Shown: positions 45,104-53,054 of the stretch, one piece after another
Numbering within the stretch: position 1 is the first letter of the stretch
Layout of the letters: every line of letters starts with the position of its first letter
Assembly (NCBI GenBank): GCA_017443945.1
Contig: JAFSXS010000068.1
Location: 1 to 64,000 of the forward strand
Reading direction: 5' to 3'
Source: Synergistaceae bacterium
Lineage (GTDB): Bacteria > Synergistota > Synergistia > Synergistales > Aminobacteriaceae
DNA: 64,000 nt
Made by a program: the position numbers and the translations under genes
Notes under the pieces: generated by a model
What the model saw: only the letters and a program-made list of their open reading frames with translations
What the model was told of the DNA's origin: nothing
Database searches by the model: none

Positions 45104-46609
45104 ATGCCCGACAGTGAAGTAACTAACGCATTGCCGCCCCTCCCCGACGCTAAAGAAGTATCGAGTCTCTTGCCTGATGGAATGGGACTCGACATTTTGA
45201 GGCAGGCTAGAATCGTCCCGTTAAGAATACAAGACGGTGTATTAATTGTAGGTGCTGTAAACTTTGACTCATGGCCAAAAGCTCAAATTTTAGGCACTGC
45301 ATTAGGATACCCGATAGATTTAGAGATTCGCGACGAGAAAGAAATCGGCGATTTATTACACACTTTATATGATTTACGCAGTGTCGCAGCTGATGAGGCC
45401 GCAAAAAATATTGAGGGCATTGACGATATAGACGACTTAACGCGCGAGGACGTATTAAGCGATTCCGTTGATGTTCCTGTTATAAGGCTCGTTAATGGCT
45501 TGTTCGTTGATGCATTGAGGCAAAGAGCAACAGATATTCACGTTGAACCCTACGAGGACGAAGTATTAATCAGATTCAGAATTGACGGCGTTTTGCAGGA
45601 TAGACTCAGACTCCCGCGTTCAAATCAAGCTCCCTTAACAAGTAGAATAAAAGTTATGTCCCGCATGGATATAGCCGAACACATGGCACCTCAAGACGGC
45701 AGAATCGGAATCACTGTCGGTGATAGAGCAGTTGACGTAAGAGTCGGACTCGTCCCTACTCAATATGGCGAAAGAATCGCAATGCGTTTATTAGACAAAG
45801 GGCACGGCTTAATGACTCTTGAAGATCTCGGCATGGAAGAACGCGAGCGCACTATCATGGATGAATTGATTCATAGACCTCACGGAATGATTTTATTTAC
45901 TGGTCCGACCGGCTCAGGAAAATCTACGAGTCTTTATGCGATATTGCAGGCTCTTGCACGCCCTGAAGTAAATATTATTACAGTTGAGGATCCCGTCGAG
46001 TATGCGTTGCCCGGTGTCGCACAAATTCAAGTCAACGAGAAAGCCGGAGTAACTTTTGCTGCTGCTTTGCGTTCGATTCTGCGTCAAGATCCCGATATTG
46101 TAATGATAGGAGAAATGCGAGACTTTGAGACGGCTCACATCGGTGTACAGGCTTCATTAACCGGACACTTAGTATTATCGACTCTGCACACAAATGACTC
46201 AATCAGCGCAATTATTAGACTCGTTGATATGGGAATAGAGCCCTATTTGGCCGCAAGCTGTATGATTGGAACAGTAGCACAGAGATTAGCCCGCCGATTA
46301 TGCCCCCATTGCAGAAGAGAAATAACCCCGCCCGCAATGATGGCCAAGCAGGGATTAACACGAGCATTTGAACCGGTCGGATGTTCTGAATGCCACAACA
46401 CAGGCTATCGAGGCCGAGTCGGTTTATATGAGCAGTTCGTCATTAATGAAGCCATACAAGAAGCATTTGTTGCCGGTGCTCCTGCGTCGAAATTGCGAGA
46501 AATTGCACGTGAAAGCGGCTTTAAAACTTTATGGGAAATTGGACTCTCTGCCGTTCAGTCAGGTTTAACATCGCCGGACGAGTTAGCAAGAGTCGCGGGA
46601 GAAGATTAA
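45104..46609 (+). CDS. gspE: Type II secretion ATPase GspE
   Basis: Cytoplasmic hexameric motor, 501 residues. N-terminal N1E-type domain (LPDGMGLDILRQARIVPL), Walker A GPTGSGKST at about 267-275, Asp box, Walker B with IVMIGEMRD (about 330), His box, and the four-Cys zinc module CPHC ... CSEC (about 400-430) typical of GspE. The ATG at 45104 has AGGAGG 10 bases upstream; the longer in-frame start at 45050 lies inside gspD and is unlikely. Confidence 0.95.
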   Translation: MPDSEVTNALPPLPDAKEVSSLLPDGMGLDILRQARIVPLRIQDGVLIVGAVNFDSWPKAQILGTALGYPIDLEIRDEKEIGDLLHTLYDLRSVAADEAAKNIEGIDDIDDLTREDVLSDSVDVPVIRLVNGLFVDALRQRATDIHVEPYEDEVLIRFRIDGVLQDRLRLPRSNQAPLTSRIKVMSRMDIAEHMAPQDGRIGITVGDRAVDVRVGLVPTQYGERIAMRLLDKGHGLMTLEDLGMEERERTIMDELIHRPHGMILFTGPTGSGKSTSLYAILQALARPEVNIITVEDPVEYALPGVAQIQVNEKAGVTFAAALRSILRQDPDIVMIGEMRDFETAHIGVQASLTGHLVLSTLHTNDSISAIIRLVDMGIEPYLAASCMIGTVAQRLARRLCPHCRREITPPAMMAKQGLTRAFEPVGCSECHNTGYRGRVGLYEQFVINEAIQEAFVAGAPASKLREIARESGFKTLWEIGLSAVQSGLTSPDELARVAGED

Positions 46610-46612
46610 ATC

Positions 46613-47767
46613 ATGCCTTATTTCAGTTATTCAGGTTATGACGCTAAAGGCAAAAACACAAAGGGTACAATTGAAGCAGGTTCATCGATTCAAGCAGTAG
46701 ATAAATTAACAGAACGCGGAATTGTTGTCGTTGATGTCAAGCTAACAGAAGAGAAAAAGGGCGGTAAAGTCAAGATTAAATTATTACCGTTAGAACAACA
46801 TATATTTTTTTGCAGGAGTCTAGCGTCATATCTTAAATCAGGTCTCCCGCTTGCTGACTCATTGCGCATAATGTCAAAGCAGGCACGAGACAAAATCATG
46901 AAACCCGTCATAGAGAAGATTCTTGCTGAAGTTGAAGGCGGGCGGAAATTTCATACTGCTTTATCAGAGAGCGGCGCATTTCGTGAGAGTCTTTGGCGTG
47001 TTGCTGAGTCAGGCGAGCAGAGCGGAACTCTAATTTCTGTCTTGACGGAAGCTGCTGACGAGTTCAAGCTAGAAGACGATTTACGGCGCAAAATTCGCGG
47101 TGCAATGACTTATCCAATAGTAATGGCTGTTGTAGGTGTCGGAGTCGTTGCGTTCATGCTTACATATGTAGTGCCGAAAATTTCTGAACTGTTCGAGGAC
47201 ATGCACCAGACTTTACCCCTTCCGACAAGAATATTAATTGGCATGTCTGACTTTCTCGCAAATTACGGACTCTGGATTCTTTTAGCGTTCGGGATATTAT
47301 TATTATGGATGAACAGAACCGGACGAAAATTTAATATGCCGTTCATGAAGGGAATCAGGGGGCAGTTAAGCCTCGCTCTTGTAATGTCGCATATAAGCAC
47401 GCTGTTAAAATCCGGTATTCCATTAGTGCAGGCTTTGAGAATGGCCTCATCAATGGACTCTGACTCTAAACGCTGGCTCGACGCTGCCGAAATGGTGAAG
47501 GCCGGTCATAGATTCGATAAAGCGCTTGAGAAAATCGGAATGCCTGAAGAAACAGTTGCAGTTGTCAGAGTCGGTGAAATGGGCGGTGAATTAGCAGAGG
47601 CATTGACAAACGTATCAAATAATTGCCGTGAAGTAGCACAGTCCCGCATGGAAAAACTTTCGACTTTGATGGAGCCGATAATGGTTTTGTCGCTGGGAGT
47701 CTCTGTCGGGTTTATAGTCTTGGCAATCTTAACGCCGGTATTTGATTTGGCCGGTATTGTTAGATAA
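46613..47767 (+). CDS. gspF: Type II secretion platform protein GspF
   Basis: Polytopic inner-membrane core of the platform, 384 residues with two homologous halves. N-terminal cytoplasmic part (YFSYSGYDAKGKNTKGTIEA), first T2SSF domain (FFCRSLASYLKSGLPLADSL, LWRVAESGEQSGTL), a hydrophobic pair (MAVVGVGVVAFMLTYVVP and LWILLAFGILLLW), second T2SSF domain (MSHISTLLKSGIPLVQALRM, VAVVRVGEMGGELAEAL) and a last helix. It follows gspE by 3 bases. Confidence 0.94.
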   Translation: MPYFSYSGYDAKGKNTKGTIEAGSSIQAVDKLTERGIVVVDVKLTEEKKGGKVKIKLLPLEQHIFFCRSLASYLKSGLPLADSLRIMSKQARDKIMKPVIEKILAEVEGGRKFHTALSESGAFRESLWRVAESGEQSGTLISVLTEAADEFKLEDDLRRKIRGAMTYPIVMAVVGVGVVAFMLTYVVPKISELFEDMHQTLPLPTRILIGMSDFLANYGLWILLAFGILLLWMNRTGRKFNMPFMKGIRGQLSLALVMSHISTLLKSGIPLVQALRMASSMDSDSKRWLDAAEMVKAGHRFDKALEKIGMPEETVAVVRVGEMGGELAEALTNVSNNCREVAQSRMEKLSTLMEPIMVLSLGVSVGFIVLAILTPVFDLAGIVR

Positions 47768-47794
47768 ATTATAAAATTTTTAGGAGGTTATATC

Positions 47795-48232
47795 ATGAAA
47801 GCAAAGAAAAATTATTTAATGCGCAGACGTTCAGGCTTTACCCTTATTGAAATTATGGTCGTCGTTGTTATTCTAGGCTTATTAGCGGCTCTTGTCGTTC
47901 CCAGAATCGGCCCTCAGGTAGCAGAAGCACAACGCACAGCAACACGCACGCAAATTAAAAGTATCGAGGACGCATTAGAAATGTACAGAATGCATAACGG
48001 TTTTTACCCGTCAACACAGCAGGGACTTGAAGCACTTGTAACAGCTCCGACAACTTCCCCCGTACCTAAGCACTATCAAGACGGCGGTTATCTCAAAAAA
48101 GTTCCTGAAGACTCATGGGGAAATCCTTTCGTTTATCGCAATCAGAACGGCAGAATCACTATAACAAGCTACGGCCCAGACGGTGAAGAAGGCGGAGAAG
48201 GCGTAAACGCTGATATTACTAACGAGGACTAA
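47795..48232 (+). CDS. gspG: Type II secretion major pseudopilin GspG
   Basis: Main pseudopilus subunit, 145 residues. Class III prepilin signal RRRSG then FTLIEIMVVVVILGLLAALV with Glu5, and the GspG-specific C-terminal region (HNGFYPSTQQGLEALVTAPT, YLKKVPEDSWGNPFVYRNQN, SYGPDGEEGGEG) that binds calcium in homologues. It has its own good AGGAGG site 27 bases after gspF, consistent with high expression. Confidence 0.96.
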   Translation: MKAKKNYLMRRRSGFTLIEIMVVVVILGLLAALVVPRIGPQVAEAQRTATRTQIKSIEDALEMYRMHNGFYPSTQQGLEALVTAPTTSPVPKHYQDGGYLKKVPEDSWGNPFVYRNQNGRITITSYGPDGEEGGEGVNADITNED

Positions 48233-48237
48233 AAATT

Positions 48238-48738
48238 TTGCGTAAATCGGGCTTCACTCTGATTGAAATAATGATTGTCCTGCTGATTATAGGTTCACTC
48301 GCGGGGTTAATGGCTCCGCGAATATCGTTTTTCTTCGAGCCTCCGTCAGCGTCATTGCAGCGTGCATTTGAAGAGGCCTGCGACATGGCTTTATCGGGTA
48401 CATCAGTAAGATTCAGAGTCAAGAAAAATGCAAGTTCAGAACGCGGCACAATCGAAGTAGAAGCCCTCATGAAACGCGAAATCCCCGAAGACGGCCTAAG
48501 CTCATTTCTCGGAACATCAGAAACAAAACAAGTCTTAGAGTGGCGCAAGGTTGATTTAAGAAATATTCCGACGGGAGAAGGCTGGCAATTTTCGCCGGAA
48601 GTAATTTATTTCTACACTGACGGATCATGCACGCCCGCAAAAATTTCTTACGCAGAGAGACAGACTTCAGAACGTAACGCAGAAAATTATATATTAACTG
48701 TTACGGGATACTGCACAAAGATTCAAACACAGCAATAA
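48238..48738 (+). CDS. gspH: Type II secretion minor pseudopilin GspH-like
   Basis: 166 residues with class III prepilin signal MRKSG then FTLIEIMIVLLIIGSLAGLM. The length and C-terminal sheet fit GspH/FimT. It starts with TTG, 5 bases after the gspG stop. It ends the type II operon; no hairpin terminator is obvious downstream. It completes the pseudopilin set (G, H, I, J, K). GspO is absent from the window. Confidence 0.82.
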   Translation: MRKSGFTLIEIMIVLLIIGSLAGLMAPRISFFFEPPSASLQRAFEEACDMALSGTSVRFRVKKNASSERGTIEVEALMKREIPEDGLSSFLGTSETKQVLEWRKVDLRNIPTGEGWQFSPEVIYFYTDGSCTPAKISYAERQTSERNAENYILTVTGYCTKIQTQQ

Positions 48739-48756
48739 ATACTATTTCGCGTTATA

Positions 48757-48783
48757 TTGCAAATTAATATTTCATGCTAGAAT
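48757..48783 (+). promoter_or_regulatory. Candidate promoter for the yedF cluster
   Basis: TTGCAA (48757-48762), 15-base spacer ending in TGC, and TAGAAT (48778-48783): an extended -10. The start point would be near 48790, directly upstream of the structured leader. Confidence 0.5.
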
Positions 48784-48789
48784 TTCACT

Positions 48790-48954
48790 ATCACAAATTT
48801 TTAATTTTTACAGAAGGGAGCGCAAAAGAGTCATTATGCCGCGTTTTACGTGAGAAAAATTTATCTCATGCACGGGAATGCATTTTTTTGCGCAACGCAA
48901 TAATTTAATTACGCACTCCCACTATAAGCACGGCAAAATCTCTTATTTACCGCT
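48790..48954 (+). promoter_or_regulatory. Structured 5' leader upstream of yedF, candidate cis-regulatory RNA
   Basis: Perfect 8-base pairing GCGCAAAA (48820-48827) with TTTTGCGC (48886-48893); outer GGGAG (48816-48820) with CTCCC (48916-48920), sharing one G; inner CGTGAGA with TCTCATG near 48849-48869. In addition TGCCG (48837-48841) and the GAG before it match CGGCA and CTC near 48930-48943, just before the start codon. That pairing crosses the first set, so it would be a pseudoknot or an alternative fold. No class is recognised (not a known selenium, SAM or cobalamin element by eye). Confidence 0.5.
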
Positions 48955-49539
48955 ATGACAAAAGTTAACGCAATGGGCAAATTATGTCCCGAACCAGTAA
49001 TCATGACTAAGGCCGAAATCGAAAAGGGCGCAGCAGAACTTGAAATATTAGTTGACAATGATATAGCCGTATCTAATGTAACAAGACTGCTTAACAATAA
49101 AGGCTATGAGGTCAAATTAACGCGTTCTGACTCAAGCAACGAAAGAAAATTATCAGCAAAGAAAGTTTCATCAGGCGAAGTCAACGCACCCGCAAAACGT
49201 GATGAATTATTAGCGATTCTTGTAGCTCATGACGTTTTAGGCGGCAATGATAAAGAATTAGGCGAGGTCTTAATGAAGGCTTTTCTCGGCTGTATCTCGA
49301 AATTATCACGCAAACCTGCTGTAATGGCTTTCATGAACGAGGGCGTAAAATTAGTTCTTCCTGAGTCATCAGCCTGCGAATACATTAAGGATCTCGAGAA
49401 GGCCGGCACAAAAATTTTAGTCTGCGGAACATGTACGACTCATTTCAATATCACTGAAAAAGTAGCGGTCGGCACTATCTCTAACATGTTTGAAATTATG
49501 GAAATGATAACGGGAGCAGATAACACGCTGATATTCTAA
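48955..49539 (+). CDS. yedF: YedF: TusA-like plus DsrE-like protein of selenium/sulfur metabolism
   Basis: 194-residue protein of the 'sulfurtransferase-like selenium metabolism protein YedF' family. The N-terminal TusA-like domain has the C11-P12 motif (MGKLCPEPVIMTKAEI). The C-terminal DsrE-like domain (from about 80) has ILVCGTCTTHFNI. YedF occurs with selenium-using enzymes and may carry reactive Se or S. It stands first in a five-gene plus-strand operon and has the structured leader upstream. No in-frame TGA indicating selenocysteine was found in this gene. Confidence 0.9.
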   Translation: MTKVNAMGKLCPEPVIMTKAEIEKGAAELEILVDNDIAVSNVTRLLNNKGYEVKLTRSDSSNERKLSAKKVSSGEVNAPAKRDELLAILVAHDVLGGNDKELGEVLMKAFLGCISKLSRKPAVMAFMNEGVKLVLPESSACEYIKDLEKAGTKILVCGTCTTHFNITEKVAVGTISNMFEIMEMITGADNTLIF

Positions 49540-49540
49540 A

Positions 49541-50293
49541 ATGTTCTATGCTGGTATAGATATAGGCTCAACGGCAGCAAAAGCAGTTGTACTCGATGAC
49601 GGCAAAAAAAATATTCTCGCGAAAAAATTAATGCCATCAGGTTGGAACAGCAAAGAGACTGCTAACGAGCTTTTAACGTGGCTTGAATCGCAAAATTTTT
49701 CACGTGCAGAGACTCGAATCATTGCAACAGGTTACGGGCGTGTTTCTGTTCCTTATGCTGATAAGACTTTGACAGAAATTACTTGTCATGCGAAAGGGGC
49801 TGCGTTTCTTGCAGGCGATAATTTAACAGTTATAGACATCGGCGGGCAGGATACAAAAATTATTCTGCTCTCGAATGGCCGAGTGCTTGATTTTATCATG
49901 AATGACAAGTGTTCAGCAGGTACGGGAAAATTTCTCGAAGTAATGTCTAACCGCATGGGATTGACTCTTGATGAATTTTTTGCGCTCGCTGAAAAAGGTC
50001 ATGAAGTAAAAATTTCGTCAATGTGCACTGTATTTGCTGAGTCAGAAATCGTGAGTCTTATGGGCTTAGGGACTCCGCGTGAAGATATTGCGTGCGGTGC
50101 TATCGGGTCAGTTGCTTCAAAAGTTGCGGTCTTGGCCGGACGTAAAGTAAATTCAGGAAATTATTTCTTGACGGGCGGATTTTGTGAGGCCGGTTTGCTC
50201 GTGAAAAAACTTTCTGAAGTCCTTAATGCTGACGTTAAAACATGTCCTGAAGCGAGATTTGCAGGTGCTGTCGGGGCGGCTTTGCTGGGATGA
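49541..50293 (+). CDS. ATP-dependent activator (BcrA/HgdC/YjiL family) of the double-cubane reductase
   Basis: Homodimeric [4Fe-4S] ATPase that injects electrons into a 2-hydroxyacyl-CoA-dehydratase-like partner using ATP. 250 residues of the ASKHA fold: AGIDIGSTAAKAVVL, TGYGR, VIDIGGQDTKII, then the cluster-binding Cys residues in NDKCSAGTGKFLE and SSMCTVFAESE, and GGFCEAGLL near the end. It starts one base after yedF and overlaps the next gene by 4 bases. The partner is most probably the 51060-52337 protein. Confidence 0.93.
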   Translation: MFYAGIDIGSTAAKAVVLDDGKKNILAKKLMPSGWNSKETANELLTWLESQNFSRAETRIIATGYGRVSVPYADKTLTEITCHAKGAAFLAGDNLTVIDIGGQDTKIILLSNGRVLDFIMNDKCSAGTGKFLEVMSNRMGLTLDEFFALAEKGHEVKISSMCTVFAESEIVSLMGLGTPREDIACGAIGSVASKVAVLAGRKVNSGNYFLTGGFCEAGLLVKKLSEVLNADVKTCPEARFAGAVGAALLG

Positions 50294-51045
50294 AAATTTT
50301 TGACGATCTCGAAAATTTGCGTCGTGAGGCCTATGTTAAAGCTATTATGCGTGATGATGTAATAGGCTATATCGGCGCGAATATTCCCGTTGAAATTTTT
50401 TATTCACGCGGTTTGTATGCGATTCCGGTTTATGGGATAGACTCTGAGATTTTACAGTTCTCACGCGAAAAAAATTTATGCGATTACGTTAATGCTACTA
50501 TTACATATGCTAAGACTGACAAATGCCCGTTGATTCACAGCAGCAAATTAATTGTGCTGGAAAACTTTTGCGAAATATTTACCCGTGAATTAAGCAGGCT
50601 GGAGAAAAATATATTTATTTACGAGTCTGGCCAAGAAAATAATTTAATAGCGAAAATAAATGAAGTCTACGGAGTCAGAAAATTAACTGACGCGAAAAAT
50701 TTAATGCGCAAAATTAAAGATTTACTTCACAAAATAAAATTTTACTCGGACTTAAGCGGCTTACAAGTTTATATAATCGAGTACTACATAAATTTTCTTG
50801 AGTTTGGCGAGCAGTTAAGGGTCTTGCAGGAAATTTCAGAGTCTATAACCTTTCATGACGAGCAAATAAAATTTTTCCCCGTCTACGTTCAAAGCGGTGC
50901 AGGGATTTACAGGCAGATCAACAAAATTTTTTCAGGCACTCAATACAGAATATTTGAAGACTTCTGCGCGGGTAAATGCAAATATAATTACGTGTTCAAA
51001 AATTGCCCGTTCTATCAGGGCGAAGAAATTAGCTATAAACTTTGA
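50290..51045 (+). CDS. 2-hydroxyacyl-CoA-dehydratase-like (HgdB/BcrC-related) short protein
   Basis: 251 residues related to the dehydratase D family but shorter than the usual 330-420. Visible: VIGYIGANIPVEIFYSRGLY (the segment that precedes cluster-binding sites in this family) and a C-terminal Cys group (FCAGKCKYN and KNCPFYQG). The usual Cys after GLY is replaced (AIPVYG), so its cluster ligands may be C-terminal only. Function unknown; possibly a partner or degenerate subunit of the double-cubane reductase. It has an ATGA overlap with the activator gene. Confidence 0.75.
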   Translation: MKIFDDLENLRREAYVKAIMRDDVIGYIGANIPVEIFYSRGLYAIPVYGIDSEILQFSREKNLCDYVNATITYAKTDKCPLIHSSKLIVLENFCEIFTRELSRLEKNIFIYESGQENNLIAKINEVYGVRKLTDAKNLMRKIKDLLHKIKFYSDLSGLQVYIIEYYINFLEFGEQLRVLQEISESITFHDEQIKFFPVYVQSGAGIYRQINKIFSGTQYRIFEDFCAGKCKYNYVFKNCPFYQGEEISYKL

Positions 51046-51059
51046 GGGAGGTTTTATGA

Positions 51060-52337
51060 ATGGCTGATTATCATCAAATGTGGCAGGATTTAGGAATGGA
51101 TGTAAAGACTCATGATTTGCTTTGTGAGGCTTTACCGGGCGCGTTCGGTGATGTTTTCTTATCGCAGCAGAACAGACCCGAAGGCATGGACTATTTTAAT
51201 ATGGTAGTCGCGGAAATTCACGGAATCAGACCGGCTGAACTCGTCGAACACAAGAAAAACGGCGGAAAAGTTGTCGGCACATTTTGTATCCATGTTCCTG
51301 ATGAGATTCCAATTGCTGCGGGTGCGATTGCTACGGGTTTGTGTTCAGGTTCGCAATTCTGGGTTCCAGGCGGCGAGAAAAAATTACCTGCTGCAACATG
51401 TCCGTTGATTAAAGCGAGTCTCGGCGCAAGATTTGACAGAACGTGCCCATTTTTCAGGCTTGCAGATTTATTTATCGGCGAGAACACATGCGACGGCAAA
51501 AAAAAGGCGTGGGAGATTCTTGCAGAAGACGCACCCATGTATATTATGGACATCCCGCAAATGAAACGTCCGAAAGATTACGAACACTGGGCAGACGAGA
51601 TTAAAGGCTATCTTGCAAAATGTGAGGAGCTCACGGGAAATAAAGTAACTCCGGCAAAATTACGCGAGGCAATTATTTTACTCAACAAAAAACGCAAAGC
51701 ACTGCAACGGCTCGCGAACTTCAGAAAACTTGACGATATTCCCATCAGCGGGAAGGACGTTTTATTAATCACGCAGATAGCATTTTACGACGACCCCGCA
51801 AGAATAACAGGCATGATTAATAAGTTGTGTGATGAACTCGACGAACGCGCGAAGAATCACGTTTCAGTCTTCCCCAAAGGCGCGAAAAGAATTTTAATCA
51901 CCGGTACGCCCTTATCGATTCCAAATTGGAAGATTCATCATATTATTGAGTCTCTCGGCGGTACTGTTGTCTGTGAGGAGTTATGCACTGGAGTCAGATA
52001 TTACGAGAAGTGCGTTGATGAGTCCGGCGCAACTATTGACGAAATGATAAAGAATTTAACCGAACGCTATATGGGAGCGATTCACTGTGCCTGCTTCACG
52101 CCTAATTTCGAGCGCATTGACGACATTAAACGCTTAGTGAAAGAATACAAGGCCGATGGAGTCATAGATTTAAATCTCAAGTTCTGCAACATTTATGACA
52201 CTGAAGGATTCTTTGTTGAGCGCGAATTAAAGAATGCAGGGATCCCCGTTTTAGGCATTGAGACAGATTACACGGATCAGGACGCAGAGCAGTTAAAGAC
52301 TCGAATCGGGGCATTTCTTGAGATGTTAGGAAATTAG
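51060..52337 (+). CDS. Double-cubane-cluster-type anaerobic reductase (2-hydroxyacyl-CoA dehydratase superfamily)
   Basis: Low-potential reductase subunit of the DCCP/YjiM group. 425 residues. Family pattern: VGTFCIHVPDEIPIAAGAIA, TGLCSGSQFWVPGGEKKLPA, ATCPLIKASLGA, FDRTCPFFRLAD, and in the second half CEELCTGVRYYEKCVDE and ACFTPNFERIDDI with LNLKFCNIYDTEG. The many conserved Cys fit a double-cubane [Fe-S] site. Known members reduce small molecules such as acetylene in vitro; the physiological substrate is unknown. GGGAGG precedes the ATG at 51060; a nearby ATG at 51056 is out of frame. Confidence 0.88.
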   Translation: MADYHQMWQDLGMDVKTHDLLCEALPGAFGDVFLSQQNRPEGMDYFNMVVAEIHGIRPAELVEHKKNGGKVVGTFCIHVPDEIPIAAGAIATGLCSGSQFWVPGGEKKLPAATCPLIKASLGARFDRTCPFFRLADLFIGENTCDGKKKAWEILAEDAPMYIMDIPQMKRPKDYEHWADEIKGYLAKCEELTGNKVTPAKLREAIILLNKKRKALQRLANFRKLDDIPISGKDVLLITQIAFYDDPARITGMINKLCDELDERAKNHVSVFPKGAKRILITGTPLSIPNWKIHHIIESLGGTVVCEELCTGVRYYEKCVDESGATIDEMIKNLTERYMGAIHCACFTPNFERIDDIKRLVKEYKADGVIDLNLKFCNIYDTEGFFVERELKNAGIPVLGIETDYTDQDAEQLKTRIGAFLEMLGN

Positions 52338-52340
52338 AAA

Positions 52341-52592
52341 TTGCTGCATTATATTTTATTTCCTGACGTAACAAACGCTCAAAAACTTTATGACTCAATG
52401 AAGGCTGACGGGATTAAATGCACTTTTGCGCCGACTCCTAGAGAAGCTGACAAGTGCTGTGGTGTGAGCGTGCTTTATTATGACGAGTCAGACAAGGGAA
52501 AAATTACAGGATTGATTGACTCAACGGGCGTTAAGATTCTCAAATTTTTTGACGGCGAGTCAGGAGATCCAAACCGTATGAAATTTTGTTAG
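52341..52592 (+). CDS. DUF3343-family small protein (putative Se/S carrier)
   Basis: 83 residues. DUF3343 proteins occur near selenium and 2-hydroxyacyl-CoA dehydratase-type genes and are proposed Se/S carriers. Visible: HYILFPDVTNAQKLYDSMKA, the READKCCGVSVLYY segment with a Cys-Cys pair, and a C-terminal Cys. It starts with TTG, with AGGA 9 bases upstream, 3 bases after the reductase stop. It ends the yedF operon; the terminator at 52600-52627 follows directly. Confidence 0.82.
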   Translation: MLHYILFPDVTNAQKLYDSMKADGIKCTFAPTPREADKCCGVSVLYYDESDKGKITGLIDSTGVKILKFFDGESGDPNRMKFC

Positions 52593-52812
52593 ATTATTTG
52601 CTCCTCAATGGCGAGGAGCTTTTTTTTGCGCTCGACTCCTGCGTTGTAACCGGTTAAATTATTATTTGCGCCTATGACTCTATGACATGGAATAACTATT
52701 AAAATATGATTTTGCGAGAGTGCCCGTCCGACTGCACGCGGTGAAGTGTTGAGTTTTGCAGCTATCGTCTAATTTTCCCAAGCGGTGAGTCATAATCGCC
52801 GGTATAAATCAT
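52589..52812 (-). pseudogene. ogt: ogt (methylated-DNA-protein cysteine methyltransferase) remnant with internal deletion
   Basis: A GGAGGGAG site and ATG at 52810-52812 start MIYTGDYDSPLGKIR, the usual opening of Ogt/MGMT proteins, followed by a stop. In another frame the C-terminal half continues: IAAKLNTSPRAVGRALSQ, NHILIVIPCHRVIGANNN with the alkyl-acceptor PCHR motif, then LTGYNAGVERKKKLLAIEEQ, and a stop at 52589. About 80 residues between the two are missing, so the gene was broken by an internal deletion with frame change. The last codons double as the terminator hairpin and U-tract of the convergent operon. Confidence 0.88.
52600..52627 (+). terminator. Strong Rho-independent terminator of the yedF operon
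   Basis: Seven-base stem GCTCCTC (52600-52606) with GAGGAGC (52613-52619), 6-base loop, then eight T. It begins 8 bases after the DUF3343 stop. The same DNA encodes the C-terminal end of the ogt remnant on the other strand. Confidence 0.9.
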
Positions 52813-52868
52813 TTCTGCTCCCTCCAGTAACGTTATCGCGAAATAATTTTCACTCTGATATTATAATT

Positions 52869-52931
52869 CACACTTCAAATTTTACAGAATTTATTTGCAC
52901 ATGAATTTTGGTTCGGACTGTAAAATGTGTG
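52869..52931. repeat. Long imperfect inverted repeat in intergenic DNA
   Basis: Arms CACAC..ATTTTACAG (52869-52887, with a 5-base bulge) and CTGTAAAATGTGTG (52918-52931) give 14 base pairs around a loop of about 30 bases. It sits between the ogt remnant and the flavodoxin-like gene. It might be a regulator site, a hairpin RNA or a remnant of a small mobile element. A TATAAT hexamer lies downstream at 53004-53009. Confidence 0.55.
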
Positions 52932-53054
52932 CTGACATCGTGCGCCTACTCTACATGAGACTACTTTTTGCGAAAAAATCACCCTTTTGAACGCGAAATA
53001 ATATATAATAACTTATCCATAATCAATCAAATTTTTTGAGGGAGACTATAAAAC

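Noticed and set aside
48955-52592. Selenocysteine (in-frame TGA) in the yedF operon
   Set aside because: All genes read through without an internal TGA and have complete Cys motifs.
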